DNA of 64,000 nucleotides from Methylacidiphilales bacterium (GTDB lineage: Bacteria; Verrucomicrobiota; Verrucomicrobiia; Methylacidiphilales; UBA1321). The notes under the pieces were generated by a model. The model ran no database searches, was not told the DNA's origin, and saw nothing but the letters and a program-made list of their open reading frames with translations. This document shows positions 36,416 through 45,228 of the stretch, piece by piece. The position numbers and the translations under genes are program-made. Location of the stretch: positions 1 to 64,000 of the forward strand of contig JAMFSY010000114.1 of the NCBI GenBank assembly GCA_026225555.1. Direction: 5' to 3'. Each line of letters starts with the position of its first letter. The stretch's first letter is position 1.

Positions 36416-37390
36416 TCACATGACCCGGTCACGCAGGGAGGCCCCTTGAAGAAATCTCTGAAAGTTATCCAGGAAATGACGGACCAACGTTTCCGATTCG
36501 TTGGCATGACCGCCGGCGATATGCGGCGTGATATGGCGATGGGGAGCACTCCACAGAGGATGGTTTTCCGGCAACGGTTCAGGATCGGTGACATCGAGCC
36601 AGGCCGCGCCGAGATGTCCGTTGTGCAGGCTGGCGGCGAGAGCCTCCTGATCAACCGTCTTACCCCGGCCGATATTGTAAAAGATGGCGCCCGGTTTCAT
36701 TTGTTGCAGCCGCTCGGTGGAAATGAAATGAAGCGAGTTCCTGTTTTCCGGCAGAATATTGATCACATGATCGGCAGTGGCGAGGGCCCAGGCCAATTCT
36801 TCCGGCGTCACGATGGCGATGCCCTCATTGCCGCGAGGTTGGCGACGCATGGCGGTGATTTTCATGTGAAAGGGCGCCAACATTTCGACCAACCGGGTGG
36901 CAATAGCGCCATAGCCAAGGATGACGGCCTCCTGATCGCGCAGGCAACTGGAGGCGCCCCGTAACTGTAACCATGACGCCGAGCCCCCGGCGCAATGCAT
37001 CGCAAGCGCCAACGGCAATTGCCGCGCCTGGGCCAGCATGAACGAGAAAACATGCTCCGCGCAGGCCTCGGCATACACGGTCGAGCTGTTGGTGACCTGG
37101 AATCCGCGGGACTTCGCGAGGGCGCGAAATTCCGGCGTATCATAACGCGTGAAACCTGCACTGGTAATTTGCAGCCAGCGGAGCTTTTCCGCTTTTAACA
37201 CGCCCTCGACCGGCGGCTGCCCCAGAATGATATCCGCCTGGGCCATCGCGGGATCGATCGCTGAGGCGACGAGGACCGACTCGGCCTGCTGCCGGGGCAG
37301 AATCAATTCATGCGGCGCGATTCCGTCCTGAAGCAGGTTTCGTGCATTTTCATCCAGACCGGCATCACAGAATAATCGCAAGTCAGCCAT
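36416..37390 (-). CDS. D-isomer-specific 2-hydroxyacid dehydrogenase
   Basis: 324 residues from ATG 37390 (MADLRLFCDAG); an in-frame codon 11 residues earlier is possible. The substrate domain is split around the NAD domain, which has the glycine motif VILGYGAIATRL (~157-167). Catalytic residues by family alignment are Arg242 (NIGRGKTVD), Glu271 (DVTDPEPLP) and His290 (ITPHIAGG). The enzyme reduces a 2-oxoacid to a D-2-hydroxyacid with NAD(P)H; it looks nearest to glyoxylate/hydroxypyruvate reductase-like members. The substrate cannot be told. It lies upstream of the MFS exporter gene in the same direction. Confidence 0.85.
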   Translation of the reverse strand: MADLRLFCDAGLDENARNLLQDGIAPHELILPRQQAESVLVASAIDPAMAQADIILGQPPVEGVLKAEKLRWLQITSAGFTRYDTPEFRALAKSRGFQVTNSSTVYAEACAEHVFSFMLAQARQLPLALAMHCAGGSASWLQLRGASSCLRDQEAVILGYGAIATRLVEMLAPFHMKITAMRRQPRGNEGIAIVTPEELAWALATADHVINILPENRNSLHFISTERLQQMKPGAIFYNIGRGKTVDQEALAASLHNGHLGAAWLDVTDPEPLPENHPLWSAPHRHITPHIAGGHANESETLVRHFLDNFQRFLQGASLRDRVM

Positions 37391-37447
37391 GCCACAAACT
37401 AGGGATGTCCTGTCGGGGATCAACCCTGCCGATGGAATCAGGCGAAC

Positions 37448-39613
37448 TCACCGGGCGTTGGAATCACGAGGCGCAACTTCGGGCCGCTGCCATTCCTTGT
37501 CTGCGTCGAACCAATTGCCGATGTACCAACTGATCGCCTTGAAACCGAGCGCCAGCACCGCCGACGGATGGTGCGGCAGTTGGCCGATGAGTTGTGAGGC
37601 GAGATCCTGCCGTGGTTTTTTCACGGTGCCGGTCAACTGGACTTCCGCCCAGCGCAAGCCGTCATCCGGAAAACGGAACACGGCGTCGCCCAGTCCGGCA
37701 AGCCGCGAGACATACGCGGGTCGCGTGCCGATTCGAAGAGTGCCAGAAAGCCTCTGGTCCGGCGCGACTGTGAACCCGCCCTTGACCGCCAATCGGTCGC
37801 TTGCCCGGAGATCGAGATCGGTGACGGTCAGCCGCTTTCCTTTCCACGACCAGGAAAACTCCGCGCGGGTGAGCGGCAATTGCAGCAGCGTGCGATCGTT
37901 CAGGAATCGAGCCAGCAAACTTTGGAAAGGCGTGTAACGCAGTTCCCCGGACACCAGCCGGATCCGTCCGGCGTAGCTTCCGTCTTCCATCTTCCATTTG
38001 AGCACCTCCATGGTGGCATTGCCCTGGATCGCGCCGGAGAATTCGTTGGCAAGATTCTCGGGCAGCCAATCCTCGATCGCCAGGCCGTGCCAGGCCATTT
38101 GCGCATGTAGCGAATTACCCGGCAACAGCGTGCCACTCAACTGGGCGTCGAGAATTCCCGGCAAATCGAAATCGCCACGCGTCAGTTGGAACGTCTGGTC
38201 CTGATACTGCAAATCCATCCCTGCGGTCTTAAACTGAATGGTGTCGGGCGCCCGTAATTTTCTCGCCGCCAACAGCCGCTGCAAAATCCCGGGCGTATGC
38301 ATCGTCCCGCCGTCGAGACTAAGCGTGACATGCCCGGACGAGTTGCGAATCGTGCGCAACTGTCCCTGCCATTGCAGATGCGCCTGGGCCATGCCCGCCG
38401 CGCCCGCTTTGAATTCATCGGGCAGCCACGTGCGGAGGGGCAGATCCGTGATGGCAAGATCGATTTGCGCGTGCTTCGTCGCGAAGTCGTAATCGATTGA
38501 ACCGGCGAGCGTTAATTTGTTCGCGGACGCGGCCCGCAATTCGAGCCGGACCTGTCCGTGGTGCAGGTGAAATTCACAGGAGGCGGTGTCGAAGGCGAAG
38601 CCGGTCAGGTCGGTGTTTCCGTGCAACAACGCCAGTTGCCGGAAAGGCGAAAGATCGTCGATGCGCGCGCCGTCGAGAGCGAGTTGGCCATCGCTGTCGA
38701 GTTGCCCGCCGGTCGCATCGCGCTTCCAGGTCAGCTGGCCGGTCGCGCGGCCATGCACCACGGCGCGCAGATCCTCGGGCAGAACTTGTTCGATGGGGAT
38801 CTCCGTGATCTGGCCGCTGGCGTCGATGGCCTTGTTATCGCGCATGCCGATTGTCCCGCTGAGCGAGACACGCGCCGGGTCGCTCGGATCAATCCCCGTG
38901 AGTTGCGCGGCGTAAACGTGAATGGCCGGCCGGGTCACGAGCATTTGCAACCGCTCGATCCGCAAAGGAGGTAGATAAGGCATCTCCAGTACGCCGGAGG
39001 TCGCGGTATATTGAAGATCCTTGCCGATAAGATCGGCTTCGACATTCGCGCCGTGGATGTGAGCGGAGCGACCCTGAAACGAGTAAAAGAGTTCCGTGTT
39101 CGGGCAAATAATCGGCCCGCATTCGATGCGACTGGGCAGGAAAAGCAAATACCAGGGCCTCGGTTTTTTGGGAGGCACCGGCCGCTTGAGGGCGTCATTC
39201 GGCGGGACCAGCGTGATGGTGGCGCGGTCGATTTTCACCCCGCTGATGCGCCACGCTCCGCGCCAGACCGCCGCGGGATCGAATTCGGTTTGGATCCCAT
39301 TCGCATTCAGGCCGCCGATGGCTTCCCCCGGCCAGCCGCGACTGGCGAAAGAGTTGGTCCGGATGGTCCAACCGTCCACGGTCAGGGGTGCAAATTGACC
39401 GTCCACTTTGGCGGTCTGGCCGATGCCACGAGAGGCGGCGTTTTGCCCCGCAGGCGATTCGACCCAGCGCTTGGCGAATGCGTAACCGAAGTGATCCACG
39501 CTCCACGCGGCGATTAAGGCCAGGACAATCAACCCAAGAATCACCAAGATTATCCGCCTGGCCCATGGCGAGGACTTTGGGCTGACGGAGGGGGGCTGAG
39601 TCGGTGAGTCCAC
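37448..39613 (-). CDS. AsmA-like inner-membrane-anchored protein
   Basis: 721 residues starting with GTG. After a Pro/Ser-rich cytoplasmic N-terminus there is one membrane helix (~20-42, IILVILGLIVLALIAAWSV); the rest lies in the periplasm. The long beta-strand-rich domain, with many 'L.L.G....G..R' strands, Trp-rich starts and a C-terminal region containing LRYTPFQSLLARFLND and LTVTDLDLRASDRLAVKGGF, resembles AsmA/TamB-like or DUF3971 proteins. Bridge-like proteins of this group move lipids between membranes. The family call rests on architecture rather than a decisive motif. It is divergent (143 bp) from the dicarboxylate symporter gene. Confidence 0.55.
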   Translation of the reverse strand: MDSPTQPPSVSPKSSPWARRIILVILGLIVLALIAAWSVDHFGYAFAKRWVESPAGQNAASRGIGQTAKVDGQFAPLTVDGWTIRTNSFASRGWPGEAIGGLNANGIQTEFDPAAVWRGAWRISGVKIDRATITLVPPNDALKRPVPPKKPRPWYLLFLPSRIECGPIICPNTELFYSFQGRSAHIHGANVEADLIGKDLQYTATSGVLEMPYLPPLRIERLQMLVTRPAIHVYAAQLTGIDPSDPARVSLSGTIGMRDNKAIDASGQITEIPIEQVLPEDLRAVVHGRATGQLTWKRDATGGQLDSDGQLALDGARIDDLSPFRQLALLHGNTDLTGFAFDTASCEFHLHHGQVRLELRAASANKLTLAGSIDYDFATKHAQIDLAITDLPLRTWLPDEFKAGAAGMAQAHLQWQGQLRTIRNSSGHVTLSLDGGTMHTPGILQRLLAARKLRAPDTIQFKTAGMDLQYQDQTFQLTRGDFDLPGILDAQLSGTLLPGNSLHAQMAWHGLAIEDWLPENLANEFSGAIQGNATMEVLKWKMEDGSYAGRIRLVSGELRYTPFQSLLARFLNDRTLLQLPLTRAEFSWSWKGKRLTVTDLDLRASDRLAVKGGFTVAPDQRLSGTLRIGTRPAYVSRLAGLGDAVFRFPDDGLRWAEVQLTGTVKKPRQDLASQLIGQLPHHPSAVLALGFKAISWYIGNWFDADKEWQRPEVAPRDSNAR

Positions 39614-39756
39614 GAGGGCTAACCTAGGCGAGGTTAAGGTTTCGACAATCCGAAGCGTGCGACGCCTTGAACCAGCAACCTTTGCTTCCCCATTCGCTCT
39701 GGTCGAGGCAACGTTCTCGGCGGCGCAACTCCTGCTTGCGGGGAAGCCAAGTTTCC

Positions 39757-41040
39757 ATGAAAAAATCGAACCCCACCGCGGCCAGGCCCTGGTACCAACC
39801 CAGCCTCAGCACCCAGATGTTGATCGGGTTGATCCTGGGCGCTCTTCTCGGTTGGCTCGCTCCGCATTTTGCGCAACAGACGGCGCTCCTGCGCGACATC
39901 TTCCTGCATCTCATCCAGATGATGATCGCCCCGCTGATCTTCGCGAGCATCGTGCAGGGGATCGCGGGCACGGAAGATCTCAAAAAGGTCGGCCGGATCG
40001 GGGCGAAGACCCTGATTTATTTCGAGGTCATCACCGGCTTTGCACTCTTCATCGGGCTGTTGGTGGTCAATGTGCTCAAGCCCGGGGTGGGTGTGACTTT
40101 GAGTGGAGATACCAGCGGACTCGGCGCCATGCCCGCCACCAAGCCACTGACCGTGCCGGAGACCATCCTGCATATTTTCCCCAAGAGCGTGATCGACGCC
40201 ATGGCTCGGGGGGACGTCCTCCAGATCGTCGCTTTCTCGGTGATCTTTGCCATTGCGGTGTCAGCGGCAGGCGACGCGGGCAAGCCGATCCTGCGTGGGA
40301 TCGAAAGCTTGCGACAGGTGATGTTCAAGTTCGCCGGGGTCATCATGAAGTTCGCTCCGGTGGGAGTCGGTGCGGCCATTGCGGTGACCGTGGGCGGACA
40401 AGGGCTCGGCTCATTGCTCGGTTTGGGCAAGTTGCTTCTGACGCTCTATTTCGCGCTTCTGCTTTTTGTGGTCGTCATTTTCGGTGCGGTCATTTGGCTG
40501 GCGAAGGTGCCGCTTCGGCCCTTTATTCGGGCAGTCGGCGAGCCCTTCACGCTGGCCTTTGCCACGGCTAACAGCGAGGCCGCGCTACCGGATGCCTTCG
40601 CCCGCATGGAACGGTTTGGTGTGCCCCGAGGCATCGTGGGTTTCGTCATTCCGATGGGCTACTCCTTCAATCTGGATGGCTCCACGCTTTACCTGGCCGT
40701 GGCCTCGATCTTCATCGCCCAGGCGGCGGAAGCGACCAGCCACATTCACTTTGATCTCGGGCAGCAGATTCTGATGATGCTGACCCTGATGCTGACGTCC
40801 AAAGGCGTGGCGGCTGTTCCTCGCGCTTCGCTGGTGGTCCTCATCGCCGCGCTCCAATCGTTCAAGCTTCCGCTGGAGGGCGCGGCCATGATTCTCGGCG
40901 TGGATGCCTTCATGGATATGGCCCGCACATCGGTCAATGTTCTCGGCAATTGCCTGGCGAGCGTGGTCATTGCGCGTTGGGAAGGGGAATTCGATGTCGC
41001 CCGGGCGCAGGAGGAGTTTGGTCCGGCCAGCGGGCGATGA
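39757..41040 (+). CDS. Dicarboxylate/amino acid:cation symporter (DAACS, GltP/DctA family)
   Basis: 427 residues from ATG 39757, with GGGAAG upstream; an open extension to 39667 looks non-coding. It shows the family fold: LSTQMLIGLILGALLGW, LFLHLIQMMIAPLIFASIV-type segment, the re-entrant serine-poor loop ATANSEAALPDAF, IPMGYSFNLDGSTLYL (the N(M/L)DGT motif that binds sodium), MLTSKGVAAVPRAS, and the helix with DAFMDMARTSVNVLGNCLAS that binds the carboxylate substrate. It imports glutamate, aspartate or C4-dicarboxylates with H+ or Na+. It stands alone and lies just before the purine island. Confidence 0.92.
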   Translation: MKKSNPTAARPWYQPSLSTQMLIGLILGALLGWLAPHFAQQTALLRDIFLHLIQMMIAPLIFASIVQGIAGTEDLKKVGRIGAKTLIYFEVITGFALFIGLLVVNVLKPGVGVTLSGDTSGLGAMPATKPLTVPETILHIFPKSVIDAMARGDVLQIVAFSVIFAIAVSAAGDAGKPILRGIESLRQVMFKFAGVIMKFAPVGVGAAIAVTVGGQGLGSLLGLGKLLLTLYFALLLFVVVIFGAVIWLAKVPLRPFIRAVGEPFTLAFATANSEAALPDAFARMERFGVPRGIVGFVIPMGYSFNLDGSTLYLAVASIFIAQAAEATSHIHFDLGQQILMMLTLMLTSKGVAAVPRASLVVLIAALQSFKLPLEGAAMILGVDAFMDMARTSVNVLGNCLASVVIARWEGEFDVARAQEEFGPASGR

Positions 41041-41129
41041 TAAACGATCCGGCAGATGATATCTCGGCGAGTTGGTCCGGCCGACTGTCTCCAAGTGGCG
41101 CATGGAACAGCGCCTGCTAAAGCCTCGGC

Positions 41130-42176
41130 ATGAAATTTCTACTCTGTGGGATTCTGGTTTGCGGTGTCCTTTTTTCTGGGCAAATGGCCAAAGCGGATTC
41201 ATTGATCCGGCCCAAAGTGATCGTGGTGGCCACGTTTGAGGTGGGCAACGACACCGGAGACAAGCCCGGTGAATTCCAATTTTGGGTTGAGCGCGAAAAA
41301 TTGACCAAGACCCTCACGGTGCCGGGCGTCGATCACGTCGTCCGTTACGACGACTCGGGAACCTATGGCGTGATCTCGGGAACCACCGCGAGATCGGGCC
41401 TGCAAATCATGGCGCTCGGGCTGGATCCCCGCTTCGACTTGTCGCATACCTATTGGATCATCAACGGCATCGCGGGGGCGAACCCGGAAGTGGCCAGTAT
41501 CGGCAGCGCGGTCTGGGCCGCGCACGTGGTGGATGGAGATATCGGTTATGAAATCGACAGCCACGAAACTCCCGCGTCCTGGCCCTATGGCATCGTCCCC
41601 ATCGGCTCCAAGGAGCCGAATAAAAGCCCGGATGAAAAGGATGCCCTGTGGGCGCCTCACCCGATGAGCTGGACGATGAACCCAGCCCTGGTGCAATGGG
41701 CGTTTCATCTGACCGAGCATGTCGAGTTGGTCGATACGCCCGAGGCGCAGAAGTTCCGCGCGCTTTATACGGGTTATCCCAATGCGCAAAAGTCACCCTT
41801 CGTGCTGGTGGGAGACAGCTTTTGTTCCTGCCGCTACTGGCATGGAGAAATCATGCAGCATTGGGCCTCGGATTGGGATAAACTCTATACGGGCGGCAAA
41901 GGTCAATTTGCGATGACCGCGATGGAGGACCAGGGCATCGCGGGTGCGTTGACGAGGCTGGATGGCATGCACAAGGTCGATTTCCAGCGTGTGCTTTTCC
42001 TCCGGACGGGGAGCAATTTTTGTCTGCCGCATCCGGGCGAAAACGCCGTGGAAAGCATGACCTCAGAATACGCTGGGATGATTCCCGCCCTGGAGGCCGC
42101 CTATCGCACGGGCAGCGTCGTCCTCCACGAACTGGAGAAAAACTGGAGCCAGTACAAGACGGCCACGCCGCAATAA
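41130..42176 (+). CDS. Secreted NUP-family protein (purine nucleoside 'permease', phosphorylase-like), paralogue 1
   Basis: 348 residues. Signal peptide MKFLLCGILVCGVLFSGQMAKA, then RPKVIVVATFEVGNDTGDKPGE, typical of the NUP family. Apart from the signal peptide there is no membrane helix, so a carrier role is unlikely. The fold-defining motifs resemble nucleoside phosphorylases: NGIAG (112-116), the ribose-binding-like Met265-Glu266 in TAMEDQG, and LRTGSN with Arg292 and Asn296, where phosphorylases have the purine-binding Asp or Asn. I infer a periplasmic or extracellular purine nucleoside phosphorylase or hydrolase. It is convergent with the purine operon at 42187-46245 (10-bp gap). The closest relatives in the window are the genes at 46511 and 51942. 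Confidence 0.8.
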   Translation: MKFLLCGILVCGVLFSGQMAKADSLIRPKVIVVATFEVGNDTGDKPGEFQFWVEREKLTKTLTVPGVDHVVRYDDSGTYGVISGTTARSGLQIMALGLDPRFDLSHTYWIINGIAGANPEVASIGSAVWAAHVVDGDIGYEIDSHETPASWPYGIVPIGSKEPNKSPDEKDALWAPHPMSWTMNPALVQWAFHLTEHVELVDTPEAQKFRALYTGYPNAQKSPFVLVGDSFCSCRYWHGEIMQHWASDWDKLYTGGKGQFAMTAMEDQGIAGALTRLDGMHKVDFQRVLFLRTGSNFCLPHPGENAVESMTSEYAGMIPALEAAYRTGSVVLHELEKNWSQYKTATPQ

Positions 42177-42186
42177 ACGAAGCCGC

Positions 42187-42795
42187 TTACTCCCGCGTCA
42201 GAGCTTTGATTTTTGCCGAGAATTGGGGGTAGGCTTTCAACAGCTCCTCCCGTCGGCCCAACTCGAAGCCGGCGGGATTGAAGCCCGGCGTCATGGTCGT
42301 GCCCAGCAGGGAATAGTCCTCCCGGTCCAGGGGATGGGATCCCTGCCAGGTGCCGTGCCGGATCACAACCTGCGGTTGCTGGCCTTTCCAGAATTCGGGC
42401 CCGCAGATCGTGACCCTACCCGTCCCATCGGGGAGAAGTTGCAGAAGCTCGATCGGGCTGCCCGAATAGTAGTGATAGATTTCGTCCTCCTTCAGCCGGT
42501 GCAGCGCGGAGAAATCACCGGGCGTGAGCAGGAAGTAAATGGCCGATCCGGCATCGCGAGCCGCCGCGCCCGGTGCGGCGCCGGGCACCTGGATGTCCGA
42601 ATGGTAGGTGGAGAAAAAATAGCCGCCTTCCTGTGGAATGGGCCGAAAATCAAAATGCTCCCGAAGGATTTTCACCCGCTCGGCAGTCTCGCTTTTTTCC
42701 TGCATCGAAGTCGGGCCGTCCGCTTCCAAGCCGAGACATCCGCTGGCCCAGACAAACAGTCCGAGGCGTACGATTCTGAGCAGCGAGAGGGGCAT
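42187..42795 (-). CDS. Exported DUF985-type cupin protein
   Basis: 202 residues. A short hydrophobic N-terminus followed by ASGC (residues ~17-20) could be a signal peptide or a lipoprotein signal. The body matches the DUF985 cupin family: PIPQEGGYFFSTYHSD, YFLLTPGDFSALHRLKEDEIYHYYSGSPIELLQLLPDG, and SLLGTTMTPGFNPAGFELG. The function of this family is unknown; the fold suggests a small-molecule or metal site. It is the last gene of the minus-strand purine operon (17 bp after the guanine deaminase gene), so a part in purine or ureide use is likely. Its export is odd for a family usually seen in the cytoplasm. Confidence 0.78.
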   Translation of the reverse strand: MPLSLLRIVRLGLFVWASGCLGLEADGPTSMQEKSETAERVKILREHFDFRPIPQEGGYFFSTYHSDIQVPGAAPGAAARDAGSAIYFLLTPGDFSALHRLKEDEIYHYYSGSPIELLQLLPDGTGRVTICGPEFWKGQQPQVVIRHGTWQGSHPLDREDYSLLGTTMTPGFNPAGFELGRREELLKAYPQFSAKIKALTRE

Positions 42796-42811
42796 GTCGG
42801 GGCGTCGCCTG

Positions 42812-43285
42812 CTAATAACGGACGCGGTCTTCCTTGGTCATCCACTCCTGAAAAACGCCGATGGCCTCTTCGCGGAGAAGAGGTTTCATCGTCTTGGAAC
42901 GATGCTCAATCGCGAGCGAGACTTCCCGATAAATGAGATCGTCATCGAAGCCAATCTCCGCGGCATCGACTCGTGTATTGGCGTAGTAAATGACGTCCAG
43001 GCGTGCCCAATAAATCGCGGCGAGACACATGGGGCACGGTTCACAACTCGTATAGATGGAGGCTCCCGCCAGATCGAAAGTCTTCAAGCCCTGGCAGGCA
43101 TCGCGAATGGCCACCACTTCCGCATGGGCCGTCGGATCGCAGGTGGAGGTGACGCGATTATTTCCCCGCCCGACGATGGCGCCTTCCTTCACGATCACAC
43201 AGCCGAAGGGGCCCCCGCGTCCGCCCTGCATGCCTTCGCGCGAGAGCTGGATTGCCTCGCGCATGTAATGAGAGACGTCACTCAT
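42812..43285 (-). CDS. guaD: Guanine deaminase (nucleoside deaminase family)
   Basis: 157 residues, the size of Bacillus-type GuaD (about 156). The zinc site is His54 with catalytic Glu56 (HAEVVAIRDAC) and Cys84/Cys87 (CEPCPMC). The C-terminal segment with FDDDLIYREVSL and MKPLLREEA follows the guanine deaminase pattern rather than tRNA adenosine deaminase TadA. It deaminates guanine to xanthine in the cytoplasm, feeding the urate branch. The gene overlaps the urate oxidase gene by 4 bp (ATGA), so the two are translationally coupled. Confidence 0.9.
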   Translation of the reverse strand: MSDVSHYMREAIQLSREGMQGGRGGPFGCVIVKEGAIVGRGNNRVTSTCDPTAHAEVVAIRDACQGLKTFDLAGASIYTSCEPCPMCLAAIYWARLDVIYYANTRVDAAEIGFDDDLIYREVSLAIEHRSKTMKPLLREEAIGVFQEWMTKEDRVRY

Positions 43286-44145
43286 ACGATGGGACGCATG
43301 AGAGTCGCCTCGATCTGCCCGTGGGGCTCGTCCGTGGGCAGAAAAATCTCATTGGCGTTGGCCACGCCAAAGGGCTGAAGGTTGATCGGTAAATAATGTT
43401 TATTGGGCATGGCGAGAGAGATGCTGGCAATGGAGGGAGCCACAGCAAGTGCGGCCTGTCCCATAAGATAAAGTGTGTTTTGCACGGAGGGACTGAATTC
43501 CGTGGCGAAGGTCTCCAGCAGGGCGGGCAGGATTGCGGCGTTGGTTTTCTGGAAGTCGATTGACGATTCGTTGAAAGTCCAGGTGGCATCCATGCTGGTC
43601 GATAGAATACGGTCATCGGTTTCCGGCAGCGTGGTGTAGGCGCAACGCGGAAAGCCCTTAAACGCGGAACAGGTCGATTTGAGCAGGAGCACCTCGCGAA
43701 CACCCGAGGAGATTTCCGTCTCCGTGCGGGAAACCGTGACGCGGGTGAAAGGGCGGCCCAAACCAGCGCCGAGAAAAGTGTGGGGATGGGCCGTGCCTTC
43801 CGTTGTCTGATAACGTGTCCACGGTATCGATACGAGTTCGATCTCAACTTGGGAGACATGCGAATAGAGCTCGATGAAGTGGGATCCGAGCGCGAGAGCG
43901 AAATGTTCCAGCACGCCGCCGAGATGTTCGCGGGCCAGCGCATGCACGGTGTTTTTCATCGTGTCGGTGGGAACGACCTGGTGATTGTCATCCGTCAAAT
44001 ACGCATCGTCGAATTCGCCCTGAAGCATCACCGATGCGGTGACTTCGTGCACGGCGTGGCTGCCGTCAGCTTCGCGCACGACGCGCAGGACGCGAACGCG
44101 GGCCTTGCCATACCGCTGGGAAATCAAGGGCATTTTGGAGGTCAT
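43282..44145 (-). CDS. Urate oxidase (uricase, cofactor-free)
   Basis: 287 residues, near the normal ~300. The catalytic triad is visible: Lys14 (YGKARVR), Thr60 (VPTDTMKNTV) and His250 (MPNKHY). Urate-binding residues also line up: Phe162, Arg179 (DDRILST), Gln222 (SVQNTLY) and Asn248. The enzyme oxidises urate to 5-hydroxyisourate with O2, and acts as a tunnel-shaped tetramer in the cytoplasm. It overlaps the Rieske gene upstream and guaD downstream by 4 bp each. The next steps are encoded by the separate operon at 57632-58517. Confidence 0.95.
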   Translation of the reverse strand: MTSKMPLISQRYGKARVRVLRVVREADGSHAVHEVTASVMLQGEFDDAYLTDDNHQVVPTDTMKNTVHALAREHLGGVLEHFALALGSHFIELYSHVSQVEIELVSIPWTRYQTTEGTAHPHTFLGAGLGRPFTRVTVSRTETEISSGVREVLLLKSTCSAFKGFPRCAYTTLPETDDRILSTSMDATWTFNESSIDFQKTNAAILPALLETFATEFSPSVQNTLYLMGQAALAVAPSIASISLAMPNKHYLPINLQPFGVANANEIFLPTDEPHGQIEATLMRPIV

Positions 44146-45212
44146 GTGGTGTAGGTCAGACCAAGGCCCAGTCGGCCCAATTCCTGGCGATAGGCGATGG
44201 AGGTTTTATCCGCGCGAATGTGAACTTCATCGAGAAGATTGAGCGGCAGATCCTCCGGATATTGCGATTCCACGATCGAGGTGTCCTTGTTGAAGATCTG
44301 GTTGTTGTAAGCGATGAACGGCTCGACCGGCTGGTCCTTGTCGTAGTTGCGCAGCAGTGGCGGAAACAGCCGGGTATGCCGCGCGCTGACGGGCGAAGCG
44401 GAATCGAGAATGAGCATTTTTGCTCCGTCGGGCATGTCGATGGTCAGCCGCGCGGTGAAGGGCAGGTAGACATCGAAGGTGCGCAAGACGCCATCCTCCG
44501 GCGCGGCGGTACTTTCCTCCTGTCGTAGATAATTGCCGACCGTGCTGCGATAGCGGGCGCGCAGACCGGTTGGTGTTTTCTCCACGTCATAACCGGGAAC
44601 GGTTGGGTTGTTGCGGTCACCAAAGGTCTGGTCATGGATCCAGGCAAAATGGGCGACATCCAGAAAGCCTTCGAGTTGGCGTCCGGCGGTTGCCTTGAGA
44701 TCGATCGGCTCGGGCAACGCGGATTGATAATCGGGATCATCCCATTCCGGCAGGGCAGGCAGCGGCGCGGCGGGGCGGCCCGACAGGCAGGTCCAAACAA
44801 GCCCATAACGTTCCTGTGTGGGATAAGTTTGAAGGCAAAGCTTGGGAGGAATGGCCGCGCCGGGATGCGCGGGAATTTCGAGACACTGGCCCTGTGCGCC
44901 GTAACGAAAACCATGGTAACGGCAGATGATGTTGTCTCCTTCGACCCACCCCATGCTCAGGGGCACGCCGCGATGCAGGCAGAGATCATTCGCGGCGGTG
45001 ACGCCTTGCGAGGTCCGGTAAAGGACAAGCTTTTGATCAAGGAGAGTGACGCTGACCGGTTGGTCGCGGACCTTGTCGGCCACGGCAACCGGGAACCAAA
45101 AATTTGCCAGGATGCGCCAATCCGATTCCGCAAAGGTGCAGCCACGAGGCAAAGGTCCCATGAACGGTTCCGGCACAGACAAAACGGGAGCAGGAGTAAG
45201 GGTTTCTGGCAT
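44142..45212 (-). CDS. Rieske non-haem iron oxygenase, candidate xanthine/hypoxanthine hydroxylase (1)
   Basis: 356 residues from ATG 45212; a start at 45161 (MGPLPRGCTF), where its paralogue begins, is also possible. The Rieske [2Fe-2S] domain has Cys78, His80, Cys97 and His100 (CLHRGVPLSMG, CRYHGFRY). The catalytic domain carries the mononuclear iron motif Asp185-His188-His193 (FLDVAHFAWIH). Such oxygenases need a separate reductase, and none is encoded nearby. In the Klebsiella hpx system a Rieske oxygenase (HpxD, with reductase HpxE) acts in hypoxanthine oxidation, and this gene is coupled to urate oxidase, so xanthine or hypoxanthine is the best substrate guess. About half its residues match the gene at 45229-46245. 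Confidence 0.85.
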   Translation of the reverse strand: MPETLTPAPVLSVPEPFMGPLPRGCTFAESDWRILANFWFPVAVADKVRDQPVSVTLLDQKLVLYRTSQGVTAANDLCLHRGVPLSMGWVEGDNIICRYHGFRYGAQGQCLEIPAHPGAAIPPKLCLQTYPTQERYGLVWTCLSGRPAAPLPALPEWDDPDYQSALPEPIDLKATAGRQLEGFLDVAHFAWIHDQTFGDRNNPTVPGYDVEKTPTGLRARYRSTVGNYLRQEESTAAPEDGVLRTFDVYLPFTARLTIDMPDGAKMLILDSASPVSARHTRLFPPLLRNYDKDQPVEPFIAYNNQIFNKDTSIVESQYPEDLPLNLLDEVHIRADKTSIAYRQELGRLGLGLTYTT

Positions 45213-45228
45213 GGGGAATGGCAGACGG

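Noticed and set aside
36394-36654. 87-codon N-terminal extension of the MFS exporter
   Set aside because: It overlaps the coding region of the D-2-hydroxyacid dehydrogenase gene and lacks hydrophobic or family sequence; ATG 36393 precedes the first helix directly.
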